Positions 7,968-16,121 of a stretch of DNA of 64,000 bases are shown here, piece by piece (position 1 is the stretch's first letter; each line of letters opens with the position of its first letter). This DNA is from Pseudomonas linyingensis. Lineage in GTDB: Bacteria; Pseudomonadota; Gammaproteobacteria; Pseudomonadales; Pseudomonadaceae. The notes below the pieces were generated by a model. It saw only the letters and a list, made by a program, of their open reading frames with translations, searched no databases and was not told the DNA's origin. The stretch covers positions 30,856 through 94,855 of the forward strand of contig NZ_FNZE01000017.1 of NCBI RefSeq assembly GCF_900109175.1, written 5' to 3'. A program made the translations under genes and the position numbers.

Positions 7968-9365
7968 ATGAATAAAGCGCTGCATCTGGCGCCGGGTGAG
8001 GCTCGCTGTCCTGGAGCCAGTACCGCCGACATCATCGCTTCGGACGGCGACCACGCACCGGCCCATCTCACCGATCCGTCCTATCGCTTTCTGGGCGATC
8101 AGGACATCCCCTACGAGCACTACACCTCCCGCGATTTCTTCGCCCTCGAGCAGAAGAAACTGTGGAGCCGCGTCTGGCAGTGGGCCTGCCGCGAAGAGGA
8201 CATTCCCGAGCCGGGCGACTACTACGTCTACGAGATAGTCGAGAAGTCGGTGCTGGTGGTGCGCACGCAGGACGGCAGCATCAAGGCCTATCCCAATGCC
8301 TGCCTGCACCGCGGCACCCAGCTGAAGCCCGCCGGCTCCTGCGGTCGTTCGAAGGAGCTGCGCTGCCCGTTCCACGGCTTCACCTGGTCGCTGGAAGGCG
8401 AGCTGACCGACGTGCCCTGCCGCTGGGACTTCCCGCACATGGAGGATGAGCGCTTCCGTCTGCCGGAGCTCAAGGTCGAGACCTGGGGCGGCTTCGTCTT
8501 CATCAACTTCGACCCCAATGCCACGCCGCTGGCCGAGCACCTGGGCATCCTTCCCGAGCATTTCGCCCAGTGGGATCTCTCCGAGAAGTTCGTCGCCCTG
8601 CATGTGCGCAAGCTGTTGCCGGCCAACTGGAAGGCCTGTCTGGAGGCCTTCCTGGAATCCTTCCATGTGTTGGAAACCCATCCCCAGGGCGTGCTGACCG
8701 TCGGCGATGCCAATACCCAGTACGACATCTACGGCGACACGGTATCGCGCTTCGTCCACTTGGTCGGCTTCCCCAGCCCGCACCTCAAGGAAACCTTCAC
8801 CCAGCAGCAGCTGCTCGATGCGTTGCTGGCCGAGGGCGTGGTAGAGGGCGTGGGCGGCGAGGGCTCCAAGTTGCTGGTGCCGGAAGGCAGCACGGCGCGC
8901 AAGGTGTTCGCCGAGCATATCCAGGCGACCCTGGGCAAGGCCTATGGCAAGGATCTGTCGCACCTGAGCATCTCGGAAACCATCGACGCCATCGAGTACT
9001 GCCTGTTCCCCAACACCTGCTTCTTCCCGTCGCTGCTGTTCCCGATGGTCTACCGCTTCCGCCCCAACGGCAACGATGTGGACTCCTGCATCTTCGATCT
9101 GCTGTACCTGCAGCCGGTACCCGACTCGGGCGAGCGCCCGGATCCGGCCGAGCCGGTGGAGCTGGATTTCGAGCAGTCCTTCCATGAGGTGCCGGGGCTT
9201 GATCCGGGCCTGGCGACCATCTACGACCAGGACACCGGCAACCTGATCGCCCAGCAGCGCGGCTTCAAGTCCAGCACCAAGCCGGGCGAGACCTTGGGCA
9301 ACTACCAGGAAATCCGCATCCGCCAGCTGCACCAGACGTTGGTCAAGTACCTGGCTGCCGAGTGA
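7968..9365 (+). CDS. Rieske non-heme iron oxygenase, alpha subunit
   Basis: A 465-residue alpha subunit. Rieske ligands are Cys112/His114 and Cys133/His136 (CLHRGTQ ... CPFHGF). The catalytic domain has the EAFLESFHVLETHPQ motif with iron-binding His233 and His238; a Glu stands where many family members have the bridging Asp, an arrangement also known from carnitine monooxygenase CntA. The N-terminus shares a PGEARCPG...DIIASD block with the protein at 11185, so these two are close paralogues. GGAGGT lies 5 nt before ATG 7968. The downstream SDR and the Rieske ferredoxin at 10812 are likely partners. Confidence 0.9.
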   Translation: MNKALHLAPGEARCPGASTADIIASDGDHAPAHLTDPSYRFLGDQDIPYEHYTSRDFFALEQKKLWSRVWQWACREEDIPEPGDYYVYEIVEKSVLVVRTQDGSIKAYPNACLHRGTQLKPAGSCGRSKELRCPFHGFTWSLEGELTDVPCRWDFPHMEDERFRLPELKVETWGGFVFINFDPNATPLAEHLGILPEHFAQWDLSEKFVALHVRKLLPANWKACLEAFLESFHVLETHPQGVLTVGDANTQYDIYGDTVSRFVHLVGFPSPHLKETFTQQQLLDALLAEGVVEGVGGEGSKLLVPEGSTARKVFAEHIQATLGKAYGKDLSHLSISETIDAIEYCLFPNTCFFPSLLFPMVYRFRPNGNDVDSCIFDLLYLQPVPDSGERPDPAEPVELDFEQSFHEVPGLDPGLATIYDQDTGNLIAQQRGFKSSTKPGETLGNYQEIRIRQLHQTLVKYLAAE

Positions 9366-9403
9366 GGCAGTCGTCCGTTCTCCAATTTCGAACCGAGGTG
9401 GAC

Positions 9404-10189
9404 ATGCAACGTATCAAGGACAAGGTGGCGCTGGTGACCGGCGCCGCATCAGGTATTGGTGCCGGGATTGCCCGACTGTTCGTCGAGGAAGGCGCCAAGG
9501 TGCTGCTGGCCGACATCAACTGTGTCGCCGGCGAGGCTCTGGCCGATCAGCTCGGCGCCAATGCGGCCTTCGCCAAGCTGGATGTCAGTATCGACTCCGA
9601 CTGGAGCGCAGCACTGGCGGAGCTGGAGCAGCGCTGGGGTGCGCTGGACATCCTGGTGCAGAGCGCCGGCATTTCCTATCCGGCGCACATCGAGGCCGCC
9701 ACCCTGGACGACTGGGACCGGCACATGGCAGTGCATGCGCGCGGCGCCTTCCTCGGCTGCAAGCACGCCATCGCCAGCATGAAGAAGAAGCGCTCCGGCT
9801 CGATCGTCAACATCTCCACAGTGGAAAGCATCCGTCCGGGGCCGTTGTTCGTCTGTTATGGCGCCGCCAAGGCGGCGCAGGATGCGGTGACCAAGACCGT
9901 GGCGCTGCACTGCGGAGAGCAGGGCTACAACATCCGCTGCAACTCGGTGCACCCGGCGGCGACTCGCACGCCCAACCTGCAGCAGTACCTGGACGCGTCC
10001 GACGATCCACAGAGCCTGGAAGCCATCTATGCCGGCATGCAGCCGTTGAACCGCATCGCCGAAGTCAGCGAGATCGCCGCCGCCGTGCTGTTCCTCGCCA
10101 GCGACGAAGCCAGCTTCGTCACCGGGCACCAGATGTACGTCGACGGCGGCGTGCTGGCCAAACCCTATCCGGCGGGCGAAGGCGCCTGA
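9404..10189 (+). CDS. Short-chain dehydrogenase/reductase (SDR), NAD-type
   Basis: A 261-residue classical SDR with TGAASGIG near residue 12, Asp after beta-2 (LLADINC; NAD preference), VQSAG in place of NNAG, and catalytic Tyr152-Lys156 (CYGAAK). The C-terminal VTGHQMYVDGG is typical. ATG 9404 follows GAGGTG closely and is preferred to an upstream GTG-type start that would overlap the Rieske gene. Placed directly after the Rieske alpha gene, it fits a cis-diol or alcohol dehydrogenase. The Asn-to-Gln-Ser change in the NNAG motif is unusual but tolerated in some SDRs. Confidence 0.87.
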   Translation: MQRIKDKVALVTGAASGIGAGIARLFVEEGAKVLLADINCVAGEALADQLGANAAFAKLDVSIDSDWSAALAELEQRWGALDILVQSAGISYPAHIEAATLDDWDRHMAVHARGAFLGCKHAIASMKKKRSGSIVNISTVESIRPGPLFVCYGAAKAAQDAVTKTVALHCGEQGYNIRCNSVHPAATRTPNLQQYLDASDDPQSLEAIYAGMQPLNRIAEVSEIAAAVLFLASDEASFVTGHQMYVDGGVLAKPYPAGEGA

Positions 10190-10195
10190 TTGCTG

Positions 10196-10227
10196 CGGGT
10201 GGGAAGCGTGTGAGCGCTTCCCACCCG
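10196..10227 (+). other. Perfect 13-bp intercistronic hairpin
   Basis: CGGGTGGGAAGCG (10196-10208) pairs with CGCTTCCCACCCG (10215-10227), loop 6 nt. No T-tract follows. Confidence 0.65.
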
Positions 10228-10264
10228 TGAGCGCTACGCCACGGGTCTTTGTGAAGGACATGCG

Positions 10265-10783
10265 ATGAATCTCGAACAGATGCAAATCCAGCTGGAAACC
10301 CTGCAGGCCAAGCAGGCTCTGCACGAGCTGCTTGCCAACTACTGCGCCGGCGTCGATCGCCGCGACCGGGCGCTGCTGGAGTCGCTGTGGTGGCCGGAGG
10401 CGACCATGGACTTCGGACTGTTCGCCGGCCCGGCGGCGCAGTTCTGCGAACTCATCACCGCCGACAACCCGGCGGTGCAGATCACCTGGCATTTCACCAG
10501 CAACGAGACGTTCGAGATCGACGGCGACCGCGCCAGCGGCCGCGCCTACGTGATCGGCATGAGTGCGCTGGCGGGTGACGACAAACCCACCCAGCACATC
10601 GCCGCCGGCCGCTACCTCGATCAGTACGAGCGCCGCGGCGGTGTCTGGAAGTTCAGCAAGCGTCTGTTCGTGCTCGATCTCAATTTCAACGAGACCAGCA
10701 GCGCGATCTGGGACAGCGGCATCGGCGCCGCCGTGACCCGCGGCAAGGCCGGGCTGGACGACGTTTCCTATTCCTTCGCCTGA
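10265..10783 (+). CDS. SnoaL/NTF2-like protein, candidate small subunit of a Rieske oxygenase
   Basis: A 172-residue NTF2-fold protein with the N-terminal helix KQALHELLANYCAGVDRRD, a MDFGLFAG strand resembling VDCGLFAG of the protein at 7342, and the terminal YERRGGVWKFSKRLFVLD strand pair. These shared blocks make it a paralogue of 7342 and 15088. GAAGGAC precedes ATG 10265. Its place between an SDR and the Rieske ferredoxin, just before the alpha subunit at 11185, supports a beta-subunit or accessory role. Confidence 0.75.
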   Translation: MNLEQMQIQLETLQAKQALHELLANYCAGVDRRDRALLESLWWPEATMDFGLFAGPAAQFCELITADNPAVQITWHFTSNETFEIDGDRASGRAYVIGMSALAGDDKPTQHIAAGRYLDQYERRGGVWKFSKRLFVLDLNFNETSSAIWDSGIGAAVTRGKAGLDDVSYSFA

Positions 10784-10811
10784 GTGCGCTCAGTACCAAG
10801 GGGAGTAACCC

Positions 10812-11141
10812 ATGAGCCAATTCCATCACGTACTGGACTGCGCAGATCTTCCGGCCGGCAAGAGCCTGGCCGTGGACCTCGACGGCCTCAGCGTCCTGGT
10901 GTGCAACGTCAACAACGAATACTTCGCCGTGGAGAACCGCTGCACCCACCAGGGTGCGGAGCTGCAGGGCGGTCGGATCCGCAACGGCATGATCGCCTGC
11001 CCGCTGCACGGGGTGCTGTTCGACGTGCGCAACGGTTGCGGCAAGGGGCCGTTGGGACGGGTGCCGCTGCGCACCTTCGCCGTGCAGGTGGTCGACGGTC
11101 GTATCGAGGTCAGCCAGGAAGCCGCGGCCGTACCGGCCTGA
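10812..11141 (+). CDS. Rieske-type [2Fe-2S] ferredoxin
   Basis: A 109-residue protein made of a single Rieske domain with cluster ligands Cys44/His46 and Cys63/His66 (CTHQG ... CPLHG). It has the size of NdoA/BphF-type ferredoxins, which pass electrons from a reductase to the Rieske centre of the oxygenase. GGGGAG precedes ATG 10812. It is the only Rieske ferredoxin visible in the window and lies directly before the alpha subunit at 11185, so it may serve several of the oxygenases. Confidence 0.92.
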   Translation: MSQFHHVLDCADLPAGKSLAVDLDGLSVLVCNVNNEYFAVENRCTHQGAELQGGRIRNGMIACPLHGVLFDVRNGCGKGPLGRVPLRTFAVQVVDGRIEVSQEAAAVPA

Positions 11142-11161
11142 GCGTCAGCTCTGCACTCCAT

Positions 11162-11173
11162 AACAAGAACAAC
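11162..11173 (+). promoter_or_regulatory. Hfq/Crc-type AANAANAA tract before Rieske gene 11185
   Basis: AACAAGAACAAC holds two overlapping matches right before the AGGTGA ribosome binding site. Confidence 0.5.
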
Positions 11174-11184
11174 AGGTGACCCCC

Positions 11185-12612
11185 ATGAACAGCAAGCTCA
11201 AGATGCCCCTGATTCCTGGCGATTATGCCGGCCTGCAACCCGGCGAGGCGCGCTGCCCCGGCCCCACCGTGCAGGACATCATCGCCAGCGACGCGCTGCC
11301 CGCTCCCGAGGTGCTACGCACCAGCAATTACGAGTTCATCGGCGACAGCGACATTCCCTACCGACGCTACACCTCGCCGGCCTTCTTCCAGCAGGAGCTG
11401 GACGATATGTGGCCGAAGGTCTGGCAATGGGCCTGCCGCCTCGAGCACATTCCCCAGGTGGGCGACTACTACGTATACGAACTCGGTCCGTATTCGTTCC
11501 TGATCGTCAATACGGAGAAGGGCATCAAGGGCTACTACAACTCCTGCCTGCACCGTGGCACCAAGCTGCGCCCGGAGGAGGGCATGGGCTGCGCCCAGGA
11601 GCTGCGCTGCCCCTATCACGGCTGGACCTGGACCCTGGAAGGCGAGATTGCCCGCGTGCCCTGCGCCTGGGACTTCCCCCATGCCAAGCCGGAGGACTAC
11701 CGCCTGCCGGAAGTGCGGGTCGAAACCTGGGGCGGCTTCGTGTTCATCAACATGGACGAGAATGCCAAGCCCCTGCACGAGTACATGGAGGTCATGCCCG
11801 AGCATTTCCGCAACTGGGATCTCGAGCAGCGCTTCACCGAACTGCACATGGCCAAGGTGCTGCCGTGCAACTGGAAGACCGGACTGGAGGCCTTTCTCGA
11901 GTCCTACCACGTGGTTGAGACCCATCCGCAGCTGCTGCAGGGCACCGGCGATGCCAACGTCCAGTACGACCTGTATGGCGATCACGTCACCCGCTTCTAC
12001 GCGGTCGGCGGGGTGAGCAGCCCGCACCTCGAGCAGCCGCTCAGCGAGCAGGAGCTGGTCAACTCGATGCTGGTGGGCGATCGCACGGTGATTAGTGACG
12101 AACTCACCGTGCAGCCCGGGGAAACCGCGCGCATCGTCATGGCGCGCTATCTGCGCAAGATCCTCGGCGACAAATACCGGGTCGACCTGAGCCAGATGTC
12201 CGACGCCGAGATGATCGATACCATCGAATACCACCTGTTCCCCAACATGGTGCTGTTCCCGGGCGTTTCGCTGCCCATGGTCTATCGCTTCCGCCCGTTG
12301 GGCACCGATGTCGATCGTTGCCTGTTCGAGATCCTGTTCCTGCGTCCGCTGGCCGAAGGCCAGGAGCGCCCCGATGCGCCGGAAGTGGCGATGGTGGCCG
12401 AGGAGGAGTCCTACGACGTGGTGCCCGGCATGGACCCGTACCTGGCCCATGTCTATGACCAGGACACCGCCAACCTGCGCGCCCAGCAGCAGGGCTTCAA
12501 GGCCTCGAAGAAGAAGGGCGAGACCCTGGGCAACTATCAGGAGGCGCGCATTCGCCACTTCCACCGCACCCTGGACCGTTACCTGGCCCGCGCCAGCCGC
12601 GGGGAAGGCTGA
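11185..12612 (+). CDS. Rieske non-heme iron oxygenase, alpha subunit
   Basis: A 475-residue alpha subunit with Rieske ligands Cys121/His123 and Cys142/His145 (CLHRGTK ... CPYHGW) and catalytic His242 and His247 in EAFLESYHVVETHPQ. The N-terminal QPGEARCPGPTVQDIIASD block and long stretches of the catalytic domain are shared with the protein at 7968. ATG 11185 is chosen over GTG 11176 because AGGTGA is placed correctly for the ATG. It follows the ferredoxin gene, and the EthD-like gene starts immediately after its stop, suggesting one transcript. Confidence 0.9.
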   Translation: MNSKLKMPLIPGDYAGLQPGEARCPGPTVQDIIASDALPAPEVLRTSNYEFIGDSDIPYRRYTSPAFFQQELDDMWPKVWQWACRLEHIPQVGDYYVYELGPYSFLIVNTEKGIKGYYNSCLHRGTKLRPEEGMGCAQELRCPYHGWTWTLEGEIARVPCAWDFPHAKPEDYRLPEVRVETWGGFVFINMDENAKPLHEYMEVMPEHFRNWDLEQRFTELHMAKVLPCNWKTGLEAFLESYHVVETHPQLLQGTGDANVQYDLYGDHVTRFYAVGGVSSPHLEQPLSEQELVNSMLVGDRTVISDELTVQPGETARIVMARYLRKILGDKYRVDLSQMSDAEMIDTIEYHLFPNMVLFPGVSLPMVYRFRPLGTDVDRCLFEILFLRPLAEGQERPDAPEVAMVAEEESYDVVPGMDPYLAHVYDQDTANLRAQQQGFKASKKKGETLGNYQEARIRHFHRTLDRYLARASRGEG

Positions 12613-13302
12613 ATGGATGCGCTCAAGGTAGTCAGCTTCCTCAACCGGCGGGCCGATTACAGCCTGCCGGCCTTCAGCGAATACTGGCGCACCATCCATC
12701 GCGGGCATGCAATGAAGCTGGTCGAGGCCGGCTTCATGCAGGGCTACGTGCAGAATCATGGGGTCGCGGCCGGGCTCGAGGGCTTGCCGGTGATGGCCGA
12801 CGGTTCGCCCGAGCTGTGGATCGACGGGCTCGATACCCTCGAGCGGCTGATCGCCAGTCGCGAGTACCAGGAAGGCGCCGGGCCGGACGAGGCGAATTTC
12901 GTCACGCCACCGGTGCTTGCCTGTGTCGCTCATGAGCGAATCATCCAGGAAGCGGCGGAGCCAGCGGCGCTGCAGGGAGCGCTCAAGCTGATACTGGTGG
13001 TCAGTCGCGCCCCGCAAGCGAACGCTGCGGATTTTCGCGAGCGTTGGCTGAGTGGTGATGGTGGGCCGCTGCTGGCTGGTCAGCCACTGCGGCTGACGCG
13101 CCAAGCTGTGGTGGAGGGCGATGCGCCAGCCGTCTTCGACGGCGTCGAATGCAGCTGGTGGCCGGATCTGGAAACGCTGCGCCGGGCCTGGCGGCAGCGT
13201 GATCCTGCTGCGGGGCGCGGGCTGATCGCCGCCGATTCGCTGCGTGGCCTGCTGGCCCGCGCGGAGGTGGTGGTACAGCCTCCGCAGTCAGCCGGAGGCT
13301 AG
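12613..13302 (+). CDS. EthD-domain protein (two ferredoxin-like halves)
   Basis: A 229-residue protein whose N-terminal half has the EthD pattern FLNRRADYSLPAFSEYWRT-IHRGHAMKL. The second half, from about residue 120 (LKLILVVSRAPQ, DFRERWL), repeats the same strand-helix layout, so the gene appears to be a tandem EthD fusion about twice the usual size. EthD proteins are small accessory or decarboxylase/cyclase-like enzymes in degradation clusters. The ATG follows the Rieske stop with no gap (TGAATG). The substrate is unknown. Confidence 0.7.
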   Translation: MDALKVVSFLNRRADYSLPAFSEYWRTIHRGHAMKLVEAGFMQGYVQNHGVAAGLEGLPVMADGSPELWIDGLDTLERLIASREYQEGAGPDEANFVTPPVLACVAHERIIQEAAEPAALQGALKLILVVSRAPQANAADFRERWLSGDGGPLLAGQPLRLTRQAVVEGDAPAVFDGVECSWWPDLETLRRAWRQRDPAAGRGLIAADSLRGLLARAEVVVQPPQSAGG

Positions 13303-13304
13303 CC

Positions 13305-14150
13305 ATGTCGCCCCAGCCGCTCGCCCTGCATCACTTCACCCTGTGCGATGTCTCGCCGCTAGAGCTGGTGTCGATCGCGGCAGAGGTGGGCTGCGATGGC
13401 GTTTGCCTGTTCGTCGAGTCGCCGCCGGGCTTCGGCTTTCCGCTCGTGACTCCGGCGCTGCGCAGCGATCTGCTCGCCCGGCTGCGCGAGCATGAAGTAC
13501 GGGTGACCAACCTGGAGTTCTTCTCCCTGACCGAGGCGGTGGACCTCGACGGCTTCCGCCCGGCGCTGGCGCTCGGCGCCCAGCTTGGGGCGCGCTTGGC
13601 GGTGACCCACATCCATGACCCCGACCCCCTGCGTGGCACCGACTGTCTCGGCCGCTTAGCCGAGCTGGCCGGCGAATACGGTCTGCAGCTCGGCCTGGAG
13701 TTCATGGCCCTGACGCCCGGCTGCACCTCGCTGGCCGCGGCCGCCGGCTTCGTCGAGCGGGTCGGCCGCAGCAACCTGGGCATCGGCGTCGATGCGTTGC
13801 ACCTCGCGCGCACTGGCGGTACGCCGGCCGAGGTCGCCGCGCTGGCTCCCGGGATGGTTGCCTACGCCCAGCTCTGCGACGGGCCGCTGCTGGCTGCGGG
13901 TGTCGATGCGCTGGATCCGGCGCGCTATGCCGAAGAAGCCTTCAACCGCCTGCCGCCAGGGCAGGGGGTATTTCCCCTGGCGGAGCTGATCCGGGCGCTG
14001 CCGCCTACCGCTGCGCTGGATGTCGAGGTGCCCATGCCACGACTGGCCGCGCAGGGTGTTTCCGCCTTACAGCGAGCACGCCTGGCCGTGGCGGGCGCTC
14101 GCAGCCTGCTCGACGCGCAGGCGAGTCAAACGATCAACCAACCGCAATAA
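13305..14150 (+). CDS. TIM-barrel sugar-phosphate isomerase/epimerase-like protein
   Basis: A 281-residue protein of the AP-endonuclease-2 / xylose-isomerase-like TIM barrel family. It shows ISIAAEVGCDGV-like early strands, a TNLEFFS strand, LAVTHIHDPDP with potential metal-binding histidines, GLELGLEFM with the family glutamate, IGVDALHLARTGG, and a late AALDVEVPM strand. Relatives include hydroxypyruvate isomerase, 2-keto-myo-inositol dehydratase and 3-dehydroshikimate dehydratase. GGAGG lies 6 nt before ATG 13305. In this cluster it may isomerise or dehydrate a ring-cleavage product; that is inference. Confidence 0.75.
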   Translation: MSPQPLALHHFTLCDVSPLELVSIAAEVGCDGVCLFVESPPGFGFPLVTPALRSDLLARLREHEVRVTNLEFFSLTEAVDLDGFRPALALGAQLGARLAVTHIHDPDPLRGTDCLGRLAELAGEYGLQLGLEFMALTPGCTSLAAAAGFVERVGRSNLGIGVDALHLARTGGTPAEVAALAPGMVAYAQLCDGPLLAAGVDALDPARYAEEAFNRLPPGQGVFPLAELIRALPPTAALDVEVPMPRLAAQGVSALQRARLAVAGARSLLDAQASQTINQPQ

Positions 14151-14160
14151 CAACAAAAAA
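14146..14160 (+). promoter_or_regulatory. Hfq/Crc-type AANAANAA tract before SDR 14179
   Basis: AATAACAACAAAAAA holds several overlapping matches and continues A-rich up to AAAGGTG. Confidence 0.5.
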
Positions 14161-14178
14161 CAAAAAAGGTGCAACGAG

Positions 14179-14949
14179 ATGACAGCACGCGTGCTTGAAG
14201 GAAAGGTAGCCATCGTCACCGGCGCGGCCATGGGCATGGGCGCAGCCACGGCGCAGTTGTTCGCCGAAGCCGGCGCCAAGGTGGTGGTGGCGGACATGAA
14301 TGAGGACATGGGCCTCACCCTGGTCGCCGAGATCGAGCGGGCCGGTGGCCAGGCGCTGTTCCAGCGCTGCAACGTAGCGGTCGCGGCGGATGTGGAGGCG
14401 CTGGTGCAGGCGACCGTGGCGCATTTCGGTCGGCTGGACGTGGCGGTCAACAACGCGGCGGTGTCGCCCGATACCAAGCCGCTCGCGGAGATGGACGAGG
14501 ACGAGTTCGACAAGGTGATCGCGGTGGACCTGAAGGGCGTCGCCCTGTGCCTGAAGTACCAACTGTCGCAGATGATCCGCCAGGGCGGCGGTGGGGCGAT
14601 CGTCAATATCGGCTCGGTCAGCTCGTTCCGCCCGCAGCCGAACAACGGCGTCTACGTCGCGGCCAAGCACGGCGTGGTGGGCCTGAGCAAGGTGGCGGCC
14701 CTCGAGAACGGCGTGCACGGCATCCGCGTCAATACCGTCGCGCCGGGCGCCATCGACACCCTGATGCTGCGCGGGGCGCTGGAGCGCATGGGCGCGAGCG
14801 AGGCCGATTATGCGCCGCAGCTCAGCCTGCTGGGCCGCTTTGGCCAGCCGCGCGAAGTGGCTCAGGCAAGCCTCTGGCTGGCCTCCGAGCAGTCGTCCTA
14901 CGTCACCGGCACCACCATCCACGTGGATGCCGGCTACACCAATCGTTAA
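14179..14949 (+). CDS. Short-chain dehydrogenase/reductase (SDR), NAD-type
   Basis: A 256-residue SDR with VTGAAMGMG at the cofactor site (Met in place of the usual Ser/Gly in TGxxxGxG), Asp after beta-2 (VVADMNED; NAD preference), NNAAV in place of NNAG, and Tyr159-Lys163 (VYVAAK). The C-terminal VTGTTIHVDAGY is typical of cis-diol and alcohol dehydrogenases. ATG 14179 is chosen because AGGTG and GAG lie just upstream and residues before it are not SDR-like. It closes the run of co-directional genes that starts at 7968. Confidence 0.87.
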   Translation: MTARVLEGKVAIVTGAAMGMGAATAQLFAEAGAKVVVADMNEDMGLTLVAEIERAGGQALFQRCNVAVAADVEALVQATVAHFGRLDVAVNNAAVSPDTKPLAEMDEDEFDKVIAVDLKGVALCLKYQLSQMIRQGGGGAIVNIGSVSSFRPQPNNGVYVAAKHGVVGLSKVAALENGVHGIRVNTVAPGAIDTLMLRGALERMGASEADYAPQLSLLGRFGQPREVAQASLWLASEQSSYVTGTTIHVDAGYTNR

Positions 14950-15002
14950 GCAAGGCACAGGAGTGCGCGCCCGCTCTGCGCGGCGCCGCTCCATTGGTTC
15001 GC

Positions 15003-15031
15003 TCTGCCGGTAGCCGGGAGCTGCCGGCAGA
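15003..15031 (+). other. Intercistronic hairpin, 8-bp stem
   Basis: TCTGCCGG (15003-15010) pairs with CCGGCAGA (15024-15031). No T-tract. Confidence 0.45.
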
Positions 15032-15087
15032 CGGCCCCCAGGTGGTCAGAGGCCTCTGGCCACTAAAAACCACAATGGAGAGACTCA

Positions 15088-15546
15088 ATGTCCAGCCTTG
15101 AACAACGCGTGCGCCTCATCGAAGACCGTCAGGCTCTGCAGGACCTGTTTCATGGCTACCTGTTTGCCGTGGATTCGCTGACCGACCTCGACGGCATGCT
15201 CAGCCTGTTTACCGAAGACGTCAGCTTCGATCTGCGCGAAATCGGCTTGCCCTGCCTGCAGGGTCATCAGGGGCTGCGTCAGTTCTTTGCCGACGTGTTC
15301 GGCTACATGTCCCACCACGCCCACTATGGCACCAACTTCACCGTACGCCAGCTCGATGGCGATACCGCTTCGGCGTGTGCTTACGTCATCGGCTCGGGGG
15401 TGCGTGACGGCGTGCAGGTGACCCTGCACGTCAAGTATTTCCTCGACTACGTGCGCACTCCGGCCGGCTGGAAGATCTGCCGCTTCTCCGAAGCGCCGAT
15501 CCTGCCGATGCCGGATTCGCTCACCCAGGTCCATCGCAGTCACTGA
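15088..15546 (+). CDS. SnoaL/NTF2-like protein
   Basis: A 152-residue NTF2-fold protein. The N-terminal helix (LIEDRQALQDLFHGYLFAVD), the FDLREIGLPC strand, HHAHYGTNFTV and the terminal DYVRTPAGWKICRFSEAP follow the SnoaL_4 layout and are related to the proteins at 7342 and 10265. GGAGAG precedes ATG 15088. It is the last gene before a 575-base gap. It could be a Rieske beta subunit or a small lyase/isomerase; the sequence does not decide. Confidence 0.72.
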   Translation: MSSLEQRVRLIEDRQALQDLFHGYLFAVDSLTDLDGMLSLFTEDVSFDLREIGLPCLQGHQGLRQFFADVFGYMSHHAHYGTNFTVRQLDGDTASACAYVIGSGVRDGVQVTLHVKYFLDYVRTPAGWKICRFSEAPILPMPDSLTQVHRSH

Positions 15547-15851
15547 TCGTTGCGCCGCGCCCTGTGCGTCGCTGGAGGGCTCGCTGGCCAAGCTGCCCGG
15601 CCATTGGGGTTTCCCCTGCGTCGACAAGGAGTAATTCAGCCTGCCGGAGGCCCGGGTAGGATGGAGGACTTGGCCCGATGGACCAGAGGCTACGGCTCAT
15701 GGTCCATCTGGCCCGCAAGTCGCAAGCCCGGAGCAACGCAGGCGCCACTGCCGCCACGGCGGAATCACGCGGATAGGGCGGCGCAGCGGCTGGACGTCTC
15801 GAGCCGCCCGTCACGGTATTTTGTGCATCCCGGAAATCGTCAATGAAGCCC
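15547..15851 (+). other. Intergenic region with a long imperfect hairpin; no convincing gene
   Basis: Most of this stretch is featureless. At 15677-15708 GATGGACCAGAG pairs with CTC-A-TGGTCCATC (12 pairs, one bulged A, 7-nt loop). A short reading frame at 15572-15634 has a conspicuous LAKLPGHWGFP segment but no start codon or ribosome binding site, and could be a gene remnant. Confidence 0.4.
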
Positions 15852-15906
15852 TTGAAAGAACCGGATGTACTGGTTATTTTAAATAAAAACGTACATGTTG
15901 GTTTTT
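15852..15906 (+). promoter_or_regulatory. Promoter and operator B of the oxidoreductase operon
   Basis: TTGAAA (15852-15857) and TATTTT (15875-15880) with a 17-bp spacer form a good sigma70 promoter. Operator B, AAAAAC-GTACATGTTG-GTTTTT (15885-15906), begins 4 bp after the -10, the same geometry as operator A. An additional AACC-N9-GGTT dyad lies between the promoter boxes. The 215-base leader to ATG 16122 shows no other feature except the A-rich tract at 16098. Confidence 0.65.
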
Positions 15907-16097
15907 AAATGCAGCAAGAATGACGAGCCGAATTCATGACCCTGCCGTCCGTGGCTTCAACACGCTCTTCCATGCTCCAGCCAGAGACGCCGCCATCGCG
16001 GTCGGATCGCCGGTCCCCGTCGACTGACTCCGGTGCCCAGTGCCGGCAGGCGTGCGCTGTCCAATCCAGCGGCGGCTAACTGCCCATAGCGAATGAC

Positions 16098-16110
16098 AAC
16101 AACAAGAAGG
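16098..16110 (+). promoter_or_regulatory. Hfq/Crc-type AANAANAA tract before gene 16122
   Basis: AACAACAAGAAGG, overlapping the ribosome binding site GAAGGAG. Confidence 0.5.
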
Positions 16111-16121
16111 AGCGCGAGAGC

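Noticed and set aside
15550..15846. 98-codon frame in the gap before operator B
   Set aside because: Crosses the long hairpin, lacks a ribosome binding site and has no conserved motif.
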